NCBI GenBank assembly: GCA_044356835.1 | Contig: JBIKVK010000144.1 | Coordinates: 1 to 8,168 of the forward strand | Reading direction: 5' to 3' | Length of the DNA stretch: 8,168 nucleotides | DNA from: SYIM01 sp044356835 | Lineage (GTDB): Bacteria > Pseudomonadota > Gammaproteobacteria > Burkholderiales > Burkholderiaceae_E | Part shown: in pieces, positions 1-6,264 of the stretch | Numbering within the stretch: position 1 is the stretch's first letter | Layout of the letters: the number at the start of each line of letters is the position of its first letter | Notes under the pieces: model-generated | The model's input: the letters and a program-made list of their open reading frames with translations, nothing else | Databases searched by the model: none | What the model was told of the DNA's origin: nothing | Program-made: the position numbers and the translations under genes

Positions 1-2
1 AG

Positions 3-431
3 TCCGAGTTGCGAAAGCTTGGCGTCACCCTGAAGATCAGCAAGGCCATCTGGGCCAATCTCGTCACCGCGACTCAGAAGCCGGAGACCTCGCCCCAGAT
101 CTGGTCGCACTGGTCTACCCCCTATTACGTCGACCCGGACAACTGGACAGGGCCTTATTACACCAAGTCCGGACACGGCACGACCCGGGGCTCCTCCTGG
201 TACAGCACCGACAAGGTCGAGCAGTTGCTCGGACAGGCGATGCGCGAAACATCTCAGGACCGCCGGACCGATCTCTACGAACAGGCGAGCCGCGTACTGG
301 TCGAAGATGCGGTGGATGTCTGGATTTACCGGGGTAAGGTGGCTCGAGCGCTTCGGACCCGCGTGAAGGGCTATGAGCCTGCCGTGACGGGCGACGGCAT
401 CGACTTGCGCAAGATCTGGGTCGAGTCCTGA
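3..431 (+). CDS. ABC transporter solute-binding protein, family 5 (C-terminal part)
   Basis: This is the C-terminal 142 residues of a periplasmic binding protein; the frame is open to the left window edge, so the true start, signal peptide and first lobe are missing. A TTG at position 9 is in frame but is not a believable start. Visible family-5 features are a segment close to PYYVDPDNW, the aromatic-rich stretch after it (GPYYTKSG, SSWYST), a helix of the type found before the C-terminus (LYEQASRVLVEDAVDVWIY), and the terminal strand YEPAVTG. Family members run to about 500-550 residues and capture peptides, opines, metal chelates or other small solutes for DppBCDF-type importers. The ligand cannot be inferred from this fragment. 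The next gene starts 20 nt downstream and the permease and ATPase genes follow, so this is very likely the binding protein of the same system. Family assignment is firm; substrate is unknown. Confidence 0.85.
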   Translation, partial: SELRKLGVTLKISKAIWANLVTATQKPETSPQIWSHWSTPYYVDPDNWTGPYYTKSGHGTTRGSSWYSTDKVEQLLGQAMRETSQDRRTDLYEQASRVLVEDAVDVWIYRGKVARALRTRVKGYEPAVTGDGIDLRKIWVES

Positions 432-451
432 TTTGGAACGAGGGGCCTGCG

Positions 452-1447
452 ATGAAAGTGGTGAATCAGTTCGATGGCATCCCAGGGCTGGATTTAGGCC
501 CTTACCTGCGAGGCGAAAAGGGAGCGCTTGAGGCTCTGGGCGAGGCGCTCAGAGAGATCAGTGAGACGATCGGGTTCTACTTTATCGACAACCACGGCAT
601 TCCTCAGTCGCTGATCGATGAGACCTTTTCAGCGTCGAGGCGTTTTCACGAGATGCCCCTGGATCGTAAGCTCGAGATTCCGATCAACGACGACAATGTA
701 GGCTACATGGGGCTCAACGCGAGCATGCAGCGTCACTCCAAGGTCGAGAAGGCGCGCAAGCCGAATTACAACGAGTCGTTTTTCGTCAAGCGCGACCGCA
801 GACCCGATGATCCCGACGTCATCGCAAAAAAACCCTTTCGAGGATTGAACCAGTGGCCTCGAGATCTACCCGGGTTTCGCGAGACGATCGTCAAATATCA
901 GAACGCGGTTGAGGCGCTGGGCATGCGCATGCTGCCCATCGTCGCCCAATCGCTGCAACTGCGCACCGATTATTTCGATTCATTTTTCAATCCTGCACAG
1001 TACTCTTTGCGCTTGCTTCACTACCCCGTGCGCGATGAGAGCGAGCCGGAGCAATATGGGACTGGAGCTCACACCGATGGTGGCTTCCTCACGTTTCTCA
1101 TCCAGAATGGGGTCGGTGGTTTGCAGATCCGCAATGCCGACGGCGGATGGTTCGATGCGCCCGTGCTTCCGGGCAAATACCTGGTCAATTCAGGCGACAT
1201 GATGCGTCGTTGGACCAACGACCGTTACCTGTCGACACCGCATCGGGTCTTGAACACCTCGGGCGTGGATCGGTACTCGATGGCCCTGTTCTTCGATCCT
1301 CATCTGGATCGCATCCTGGAGTGCCTGCCCACCTGCACCGATGGCCAGAATCCCCCGCGCTACGAGCCCATCACCTACGGGCAGTACCTCACCGAGTTTC
1401 TGGACGCGAACTACTTCCATCGAAAGAAGGCCGCCGCGCCCGCCTGA
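452..1447 (+). CDS. 2-oxoglutarate/Fe(II)-dependent oxygenase, isopenicillin N synthase-like
   Basis: A complete 331-residue cytosolic non-haem iron oxygenase. The N-terminal DIOX_N-type region (about 1-130) has the usual FYFIDNHGI segment at 42-50, and the C-terminal double-stranded beta-helix (about 180-290) carries the iron ligands H207 and D209 (GAHTDGG) and H264 (STPHRV). R274 and S276 (RYS) fit the RxS motif that binds the 2-oxoglutarate carboxylate. The active site is therefore complete and the enzyme is expected to couple 2-oxoglutarate decarboxylation to hydroxylation, desaturation or cyclisation of a small molecule. Length is normal for the superfamily. The ATG is preceded by GAGGGG at 440-445 with 6 nt spacing. 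The gene sits between the binding protein and the permeases of one ABC importer, which suggests that it acts on the imported compound. The substrate is not identifiable; isopenicillin formation itself is not implied. Confidence 0.9.
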   Translation: MKVVNQFDGIPGLDLGPYLRGEKGALEALGEALREISETIGFYFIDNHGIPQSLIDETFSASRRFHEMPLDRKLEIPINDDNVGYMGLNASMQRHSKVEKARKPNYNESFFVKRDRRPDDPDVIAKKPFRGLNQWPRDLPGFRETIVKYQNAVEALGMRMLPIVAQSLQLRTDYFDSFFNPAQYSLRLLHYPVRDESEPEQYGTGAHTDGGFLTFLIQNGVGGLQIRNADGGWFDAPVLPGKYLVNSGDMMRRWTNDRYLSTPHRVLNTSGVDRYSMALFFDPHLDRILECLPTCTDGQNPPRYEPITYGQYLTEFLDANYFHRKKAAAPA

Positions 1448-1476
1448 TTCAGACCGTACTGCCTGTCGGAATCGCA

Positions 1477-2487
1477 ATGCCAGCCTTCATCCTGAAGCGC
1501 TTGCTCCTGACCGTCCCGGTCCTCTTTGGGCTGCTGGTGCTGATGTTCGTTCTGACCCGGGTGGTGCCGATCGACCCGGCGGCGGTGCTCGCCGGAGAGA
1601 CGGCGACCCCCGAGCAGGTCGCGCAGATCAGGAGCGATCTGGGTCTGGATCGGCCACTTCCGATTCAGTTCGTTCGCTACGTTCGGCAGGTCGCACAAGG
1701 TGACTTCGGAACGAGTCTCTACACCCACAGGGATGTTGCGGCCGATCTGCTGCAACGTTTACCGGCGACGATCGAGTTGGCGTGCTTGACGATGTTGCTC
1801 GCTGTGGGCCTGGGCGTGCCTCTGGGGGTCATTGCTGCAGTTCACCGCAATGGGTGGATGGATCAAGCGCTTCGATTGGGCTCGATCCTGGGGCTCGCCA
1901 TGGCTTCGTTCTGGATCGCGATCGTTCTCCAGCTGATCTTCAGCCTCGAACTGGGTCTCTTGCCCCTGCGCGGTCGCATTGCAGACACCATCAGCCCGCC
2001 GACCTCGTTCACCGGGCTGTATGTGATCGACTACCTGCTCAGCGGGCGCCCAGGGGATGCGCTCAGAGCGCTATCGCATTTGATCCTTCCGGCGGTGACC
2101 CTGGCCTTGCCCGCGACGGCCACGATCGTGCGATTCACCCGGTCGTCGGCGATCGAGACCTTGCAGCGCGACTTCGTGATGTGGGAGCGCGCTGTGGGGT
2201 ACCCGCGGGGGATCATGATCTGGAAATATGTGCTCAGGAGCTCGATGTCGGCCACGCTGACACAGATCGGGCTTCTGTTTGGCCTGTTCCTGTCCGGTTC
2301 CGTGGTGGTCGAGGCTGTGTTCGCGTGGCCTGGTCTGGGCGACTACCTGTTCAATGCGGTGATCTTGTCTGACTATCAACCCGTCATCGCAACGACGCTC
2401 CTGGTCGGTGTCATCTATGCGCTGGTCAATATTGTGGTGGACCTGTTGCAAGGGTGGCTGGATCCGCGCGTGACCGAGCTTGATTGA
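1477..2487 (+). CDS. DppB-type ABC transporter permease
   Basis: A 336-residue inner-membrane permease of the binding-protein-dependent transport superfamily, the partner that forms the translocation pore with the DppC-type protein encoded next. The N-terminus is typical: a short basic start, a hydrophobic helix at about 9-28, then VVPIDPAAVLAG (29-40). Further membrane spans lie near 98-121, 133-156, 200-217, 260-280 and 300-322. The segment VVVEAVFAWPGLGDYL (276-291) and the terminal LDPRV are family hallmarks. The frame is open far upstream, to 1147, but that stretch overlaps the oxygenase and encodes no family sequence; ATG 1477 gives the normal length, although its ribosome site (GGA, 1468-1470) is weak. 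The coupling loop before the fifth span reads ERAVGYP rather than the usual ARAKGL. Substrate specificity cannot be read from the permease. Confidence 0.92.
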   Translation: MPAFILKRLLLTVPVLFGLLVLMFVLTRVVPIDPAAVLAGETATPEQVAQIRSDLGLDRPLPIQFVRYVRQVAQGDFGTSLYTHRDVAADLLQRLPATIELACLTMLLAVGLGVPLGVIAAVHRNGWMDQALRLGSILGLAMASFWIAIVLQLIFSLELGLLPLRGRIADTISPPTSFTGLYVIDYLLSGRPGDALRALSHLILPAVTLALPATATIVRFTRSSAIETLQRDFVMWERAVGYPRGIMIWKYVLRSSMSATLTQIGLLFGLFLSGSVVVEAVFAWPGLGDYLFNAVILSDYQPVIATTLLVGVIYALVNIVVDLLQGWLDPRVTELD

Positions 2488-2497
2488 AGGAACGATC

Positions 2498-3340
2498 ATG
2501 CCGGTCATAGCGCGGATGTTGTTGAGGGATAGGGCGGCTTTGTTGGGCCTGGCGCTGATTTCGATCGTGGTTTTTTGTGCGGTCTTTGGTGAGTGGATTG
2601 CCCCTTTCCCCGAGGATCAATTCGATGCCAAGCCCTGGCAGCGTCTCAAGCCGCCCTCAACGGAGTTCCCATTTGGGACCGACGGCCTGGGCCGTGATGT
2701 CCTGAGCCGCACTCTCATTGGCGCTCGAATCGCACTGATGATCGCCTGCACCACCGTATTTTGTGCGATGGTCATCGGCGTCCCGCTCGGGCTCTTGGCG
2801 GGTTATTTCGGCGGGATGACCGGGCAGTTGATCATGCGGACTACCGATGTCTTTCTCGCCGTGCCGCAGCTGGTGCTTGCGCTGGTCTTTGCCTCCGTTT
2901 TGAAGCCGTCGGTGGTCACCGCGATGATTGCGCTGACCTTGACGTATTGGCCGCTCTTTTGTCGGGTCGTGTACAGCGAGACGCGGCGCGTGGCGGTCAG
3001 CCCCTTCGTTGATGCGCTGCAGGCGCAGGGCGCTTCGCCGCTCCGGATCATCTTTCTGCATATCCTGCCCAACACCGCTCCCGTCATCATCGTGCGCGCA
3101 ACCATAGGCATGGGTGTCACCATCCTGGTGGCCGCGGCGCTTGGTTTTCTAGGGCTGGGCGCGGCCCCACCCATGCCGGAGTGGGGCCTGATGGTCGCCG
3201 AGAGTCAGCGCTACCTGCCCTCGGCCTGGTGGATTTCCCTTTTTCCCGGGATTGCCATCCTGATCACGGTGCTGGGCTTCAATCTCGTCGGTGATGCGCT
3301 GCGTGACGTGATCGACCCGAGGCTGCGGAGATCCCGTTGA
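2498..3340 (+). CDS. DppC-type ABC transporter permease
   Basis: A 280-residue second inner-membrane permease, pairing with the DppB-type protein. After a first hydrophobic helix at about 13-31 it carries the characteristic PFGTDGLGRDVLSR block (58-71), spans near 77-101, 119-135, 139-156 and 203-222, and the coupling loop VDALQAQGASPLRI (171-184), which would contact the ATPases. ALGFLGLGAAPPMPEWG (214-230) and the end DALRDVIDPRL are also family hallmarks. An upstream in-frame TTG at 2480 would overlap the previous gene, but ATG 2498 has AAGGA at 2486-2490 with 7 nt spacing and gives a typical N-terminus, so ATG is preferred. The gap to the DppB-type gene is 10 nt. The stop codon overlaps the start of the following ATPase gene. 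Length and motifs are normal for the family. Confidence 0.93.
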   Translation: MPVIARMLLRDRAALLGLALISIVVFCAVFGEWIAPFPEDQFDAKPWQRLKPPSTEFPFGTDGLGRDVLSRTLIGARIALMIACTTVFCAMVIGVPLGLLAGYFGGMTGQLIMRTTDVFLAVPQLVLALVFASVLKPSVVTAMIALTLTYWPLFCRVVYSETRRVAVSPFVDALQAQGASPLRIIFLHILPNTAPVIIVRATIGMGVTILVAAALGFLGLGAAPPMPEWGLMVAESQRYLPSAWWISLFPGIAILITVLGFNLVGDALRDVIDPRLRRSR

Positions 3341-4356
3341 CGGCCCTGCCCGTACTTGATGTTGCGGGACTTTCGCTCGTCATTGACGGGGCCGAAGGCC
3401 CGGCCTTCATACTCGATCGCTGCAATATCCGCATCGAGGCGGGGCAGGTCATGGGGCTGGTCGGAGAGTCCGGCTGCGGCAAGAGCACCATGGTCAAGGC
3501 GATCCTGGGCGTGCTGCCGCACAATGCCCGGGTGCTCTCCGGGAGCATCCGCCTCAACGGGCGTGATCTCGTCGCAATGGACGAAAAGAGCTTGATCCGC
3601 GACATTCGCGGCAAACAGCTGGGCTTCATCCCGCAGGATCCGGCGCAGGCTCTCAACCCGAATTTCAAGGTCGGTGAACAGTTGTTGGAGATCTGGCGCT
3701 GGCACGGTGCAGCCTTGCGAGGGCGCGAGGCCATGGACGAGGGACGCCAGCGGCTCCTCGATCTGTTGCGGCGCGTGCAATTGCCCGATGCCGAGCAGGC
3801 CCTTGAGCGCTACCCCTACCAATTTTCCGGCGGGCAGCGCCAGAGGCTGCTGATCGCCGCGGCCTTGCTCTGCCAACCGCGCCTGATCGTGGCCGATGAG
3901 CCGACCACGGCACTGGATGTGACCACTCAGCAGCAGATCCTGGTCCTGCTGTCCGAGCTGGCCCGCGATTCGGGGGCGGCCGTGCTGTTTGTGACGCACG
4001 ACTTCGGCGTAGTTTCGCAGCTGTGCGATCGGGTCACCGTCATGTACGCAGGGCAGACCGTTGAGCAGGCCGACAAGCGACGTCTGTTGAGCGATCCCCG
4101 TCATCCATATACTCGCGCACTTCTTGACTGTCATCCCGACCGCATGACGACGCTCGGGGGTATTCCGGGTGCGGTCCCCCGCCTGATCAACCCCCCCTCC
4201 GGTTGCCGATTCTCTACGCGATGTGTTCATGCGCATCCAGAGTGTTCGCTGCGAGTCCCATCGCTTGATGCTGGGTCGCACACGGTCGACTGTCGGTGGG
4301 CCGAGCAGCAGCGGGGCGGCCACCGTCACGCTGATTCGGAGGCTGGCCGTGGGTGA
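3337..4356 (+). CDS. DppD-type ABC transporter ATPase
   Basis: A 339-residue cytoplasmic nucleotide-binding subunit that powers the importer together with the following ATPase. All ATPase motifs are intact: Walker A GESGCGKST (43-51), Q-loop Q100, signature FSGGQ (163-167), Walker B LIVADEP with D187 and E188, and switch histidine H221. The C-terminal oligopeptide/dipeptide domain begins near DPRHPYT (253-259) and contains GCRFSTRC, giving cysteines C290, C296, C303 and C319 in the spacing of the iron-sulfur-type cluster of some Dpp ATPases. The start is TTG: it shares TTGA with the stop of the permease gene, has GGAG at 3327-3330 with 6 nt spacing, and no in-frame ATG occurs before the Walker A region (M39). 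This arrangement suggests translational coupling. The last roughly 15 residues, rich in Gly, His and Arg, form an unconserved tail overlapping an alternative start of the next gene. Confidence 0.93.
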   Translation: MTALPVLDVAGLSLVIDGAEGPAFILDRCNIRIEAGQVMGLVGESGCGKSTMVKAILGVLPHNARVLSGSIRLNGRDLVAMDEKSLIRDIRGKQLGFIPQDPAQALNPNFKVGEQLLEIWRWHGAALRGREAMDEGRQRLLDLLRRVQLPDAEQALERYPYQFSGGQRQRLLIAAALLCQPRLIVADEPTTALDVTTQQQILVLLSELARDSGAAVLFVTHDFGVVSQLCDRVTVMYAGQTVEQADKRRLLSDPRHPYTRALLDCHPDRMTTLGGIPGAVPRLINPPSGCRFSTRCVHAHPECSLRVPSLDAGSHTVDCRWAEQQRGGHRHADSEAGRG

Positions 4357-4412
4357 GGTGACGCCACGGGGCAGTGCGCAGGGGCAAACCACGCCCCACC
4401 CGACCCCGGGAG
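4338..4412 (+). promoter_or_regulatory. two competing ribosome-binding sites for the second ATPase gene
   Basis: GGAGG at 4338-4342 lies 6 nt before GTG 4349, and GGGAG at 4408-4412 lies 5 nt before ATG 4418; both starts are in the same frame. The GTG would overlap the end of the upstream ATPase gene by 8 nt, a common coupling arrangement, but the added 23 residues do not resemble the family N-terminus. ATG 4418 is the preferred start; initiation at both sites is possible. Confidence 0.4.
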
Positions 4413-4417
4413 TTCCC

Positions 4418-5389
4418 ATGCTGAGCGCGCGTGGCCTTCGGGTCGAGTTCCGTCCGTCGGGTCTGATCGGGCGCAGGCCTCAGCAGTCCGTGCGGGCGGT
4501 GGATGATGTGGATCTTGAGATCCATCGCGGAGAGATCCTCGGGCTGGTCGGCGAATCGGGTTGTGGCAAGACGACACTCGGACGAACCCTGCTCGGACAA
4601 AAGCGCGAAAGCTCAGGCGAAATCCAGCTTGGAGGCCGGACGGTCTCCGGTCTGGAGCCCCGTGAAGCCCGCCGGGTCCGGCAGGAGATTCAATATGTCC
4701 ACCAGGATCCAGGCGCAGCGCTCGATCCCTGGTGGACTGTCGGGGCAACCCTTCACGAATCGCTCATCATCGCCGGGGTCAAAGATCCAGCGCAGCGCAA
4801 CGTTCGTATCGCCCAGATGATGGAGGCGGTAGGTTTGGACAGCAGTGCGTGCGCGCGATATCCACACGAGTTCTCAGGGGGGCAGCAGCGGCGGATCGGT
4901 CTTGCCCGAACCTTGATCCTGCGCCCGTCGCTCATCATTCTCGACGAGCCCACCTCAGGGCTGGACTTGTCGGTACAGGCGACTGTCCTCAGCCTGTTTC
5001 TGGACATGAAGAAGCGATTCAATCTCACATACCTGTTCATTTCACACGATCTGTCGGTCATCCGGATGCTCTGCGATCGCGTGGCCGTCATGTACCTCGG
5101 GCGCATCGTCGAGCAGGGGTCGTCGAAGGAGTTGTTTCAAGACCCGCGCCATCCCTATACCCAAGCGCTGCTGTCGGCTGCGCCGGCCCTTGATCCCGAT
5201 GCGAGCCTGCGCGCGCCTGCACTGCGGGGCGATCCCCCCTCGCTCCTCGCGGTGGGCTCGGGCTGTCGCTTTGCCCCTCGATGCGCCGTTTGCGAAGACC
5301 GATGTCTTGACATCGATCCGCGCCTGGTTCCCGTGGGGCCTGATCACCTGGCCGCATGCATCAAACTTCAAACGCCTCAGGCCCGATAG
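4418..5389 (+). CDS. DppF-type ABC transporter ATPase
   Basis: A 323-residue second nucleotide-binding subunit, expected to form a heterodimer with the DppD-type protein. Motifs are complete: Walker A GESGCGKTT (45-53), Q-loop Q96, signature FSGGQQRR (152-159), Walker B LIILDEP with D176 and E177, and H210. The oligopeptide C-terminal domain shows DPRHPYTQALL (242-252) and GCRFAPRC, with cysteines C283, C289, C292, C296 and C314. ATG 4418 is chosen because MLSARGLRVEF is a standard N-terminus for the family, it has GGGAG at 4408-4412 with 5 nt spacing, and it gives a normal length. The same frame is open upstream: GTG 4349 has a strong GGAGG (4338-4342) and would add 23 residues rich in Gly, Pro, Thr and Gln, overlapping the previous gene by 8 nt. 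The identity is secure; the start is less so. Confidence 0.92.
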   Translation: MLSARGLRVEFRPSGLIGRRPQQSVRAVDDVDLEIHRGEILGLVGESGCGKTTLGRTLLGQKRESSGEIQLGGRTVSGLEPREARRVRQEIQYVHQDPGAALDPWWTVGATLHESLIIAGVKDPAQRNVRIAQMMEAVGLDSSACARYPHEFSGGQQRRIGLARTLILRPSLIILDEPTSGLDLSVQATVLSLFLDMKKRFNLTYLFISHDLSVIRMLCDRVAVMYLGRIVEQGSSKELFQDPRHPYTQALLSAAPALDPDASLRAPALRGDPPSLLAVGSGCRFAPRCAVCEDRCLDIDPRLVPVGPDHLAACIKLQTPQAR

Positions 5390-5406
5390 AACAAGGACCT
5401 CACATC

Positions 5407-6084
5407 ATGGCGAACCCATCTATCGTTGTGCGTCGTATGCCACCGAGTATCGATGCTCAGCGCCTCGAGCAGCTTCGGCAGGTCGAGACCGCCACCGTCG
5501 GCCACTACCGGATGCACGGATTCATGGAGCCGCGCTTGCTGGCGAATCAGCGTGGCGTGCGCGTGGCCGGCACTGCGGTCACGGTCCAGACGCGGGGGAT
5601 CGATTCCACCCCGATCGCCATCGCGCTCGACGCGATCCGGCCCGGGGACTTCCTGGTCATCGACCGTTGCGGGGAGCATCGCCATGCCGCCCTCGGTGCG
5701 GTGGTGTGTAAAGCGCTCCAGAACGCGGGTGCGGTAGGGGTCGTGATCGACGGACGGGCGTGCGACCTGGTGGATATTGAGCGGCAGGCCATGCCCCTGT
5801 GGTGTCTTGGACCCTCACCTATTCTGGGGCGACGACTGAGCCAGGAGGGGGCCGTGAATATTCCGATCAGTTGCGGCGGCGTGACCGTTCATCCCGGAGA
5901 TGCGGTGCTCGCCGACGACTCGGGCCTCCTGGTCCTACACCCCGACGAAATCGAGGCGGTCACCGCAGAGGGTCTGCTCCGGCAGGAGCGCGAAGTCAAG
6001 GTCCTTGCAAGGATGGCGGCGGGGGAGCGACTGACCGACATTGCTTCGATGCCGAGGTTCTCGGACTTCCTGCCGCCGCGCTGA
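5407..6084 (+). CDS. RraA / HMG-aldolase-fold family protein with a degenerate active-site motif
   Basis: A 225-residue protein of the RraA-like superfamily, which includes class II (divalent-metal) 4-hydroxy-4-methyl-2-oxoglutarate aldolases, oxaloacetate decarboxylases and the RNase E inhibitor RraA; products are often misannotated as demethylmenaquinone methyltransferase. The fold signature is clear: GVRVAGTAVTV (50-60), IRPGDFLVID (77-86), NAGAVGVVIDG (106-116) and ISCGGVTVHPGDAVLADDSG (154-173). In characterised aldolases a D-X20-R-D motif binds pyruvate and metal. Here the aligned positions are A98, C119 and D120, so the first Asp and the Arg are both absent, with an Arg at 117 instead. 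Start ATG 5407 has AAGGA at 5393-5397, 9 nt away; the gene follows the second ATPase by 17 nt, so it probably belongs to the transport unit. Fold assignment is strong; aldolase or decarboxylase activity is doubtful, and a changed substrate or non-catalytic role is possible. Confidence 0.85.
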   Translation: MANPSIVVRRMPPSIDAQRLEQLRQVETATVGHYRMHGFMEPRLLANQRGVRVAGTAVTVQTRGIDSTPIAIALDAIRPGDFLVIDRCGEHRHAALGAVVCKALQNAGAVGVVIDGRACDLVDIERQAMPLWCLGPSPILGRRLSQEGAVNIPISCGGVTVHPGDAVLADDSGLLVLHPDEIEAVTAEGLLRQEREVKVLARMAAGERLTDIASMPRFSDFLPPR

Positions 6085-6149
6085 CCCTCACCGTCGGCGC
6101 CGTTCGATCGCCTGGCGGAGGGAGTCCGTGCTGGGAGCTTAGGCTATCG

Positions 6150-6166
6150 GATCGATTATAACTATC
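6150..6166 (+). promoter_or_regulatory. candidate OxyR-binding dyad upstream of ahpC
   Basis: The 17-mer reads GATCG-N7-CTATC. It matches the OxyR dimer core GATAG-N7-CTATC with one mismatch (C for A in the left arm). It lies just upstream of a plausible -35 element and ahead of ahpC, a classic OxyR-activated gene. A full OxyR tetramer site needs a second dyad 22 bp away; positions 6172-6188 and 6128-6144 do not give a good second copy, so the call is tentative. Another LysR-type or unrelated regulator cannot be excluded. Confidence 0.5.
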
Positions 6167-6169
6167 AAT

Positions 6170-6198
6170 TAGAAAAATCGATTTATAGAATCTATATT
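6170..6198 (+). promoter_or_regulatory. putative sigma-70 promoter for ahpCF
   Basis: TAGAAA (6170-6175, 4 of 6 to TTGACA) and TATATT (6193-6198, 5 of 6 to TATAAT) are separated by 17 nt, in the AT-richest part of the window (11 G/C in 6151-6200). Transcription would begin near 6205, leaving a leader of about 60 nt. The weak -35 directly downstream of the OxyR-like dyad fits an activator-dependent promoter. A perfect 13-nt dyad, TATAGA-A-TCTATA (6184-6196), overlaps the -10 and offers an alternative hexamer, TATAGA, but without a recognisable -35. Confidence 0.5.
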
Positions 6199-6212
6199 CC
6201 TTTTCGTGCTGA

Positions 6213-6229
6213 GGCACACCAGGGCACAC
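6213..6229 (+). repeat. GGCACAC direct repeat in the ahpC leader
   Basis: Two copies of GGCACAC occur at 6213-6219 and 6223-6229, with a period of 10 nt. The first copy also forms the right arm of a small hairpin, GTGC-TGAG-GCAC (6206-6217). The repeat lies just downstream of the predicted transcription start. No known element is recognised and the repeat may be chance. Confidence 0.3.
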
Positions 6230-6264
6230 AGGCCCGGTCCACCCTCCTCGACAAGGAAAAAATC

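Noticed and set aside
1147..1476. Long N-terminal extension of the DppB-type permease, or a separate small gene, in the same frame
   Set aside because: The stretch overlaps the conserved end of the oxygenase in another frame and encodes no transporter sequence; the family N-terminus begins at ATG 1477.
4191..4197. Run of seven C in the first ATPase gene (a second at 7178-7184 in ahpF), as possible phase-variation tracts
   Set aside because: Both encode conserved Pro-containing segments in the correct frame, are short for slippage switches, and are expected in GC-rich DNA.
3211..4419. 402-codon open frame on the minus strand
   Set aside because: It lies antisense to the intact first ATPase and the end of a permease, has no recognisable domain, and is explained by the codon bias of GC-rich genes.
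6085..6122. Possible terminator after the RraA-like gene (CCCTC 6085-6089 with GAGGG 6118-6122; CGGCGCCG palindrome between)
   Set aside because: The stem is only 5 bp with a long loop and no T-run follows, so it does not meet the pattern of an intrinsic terminator.
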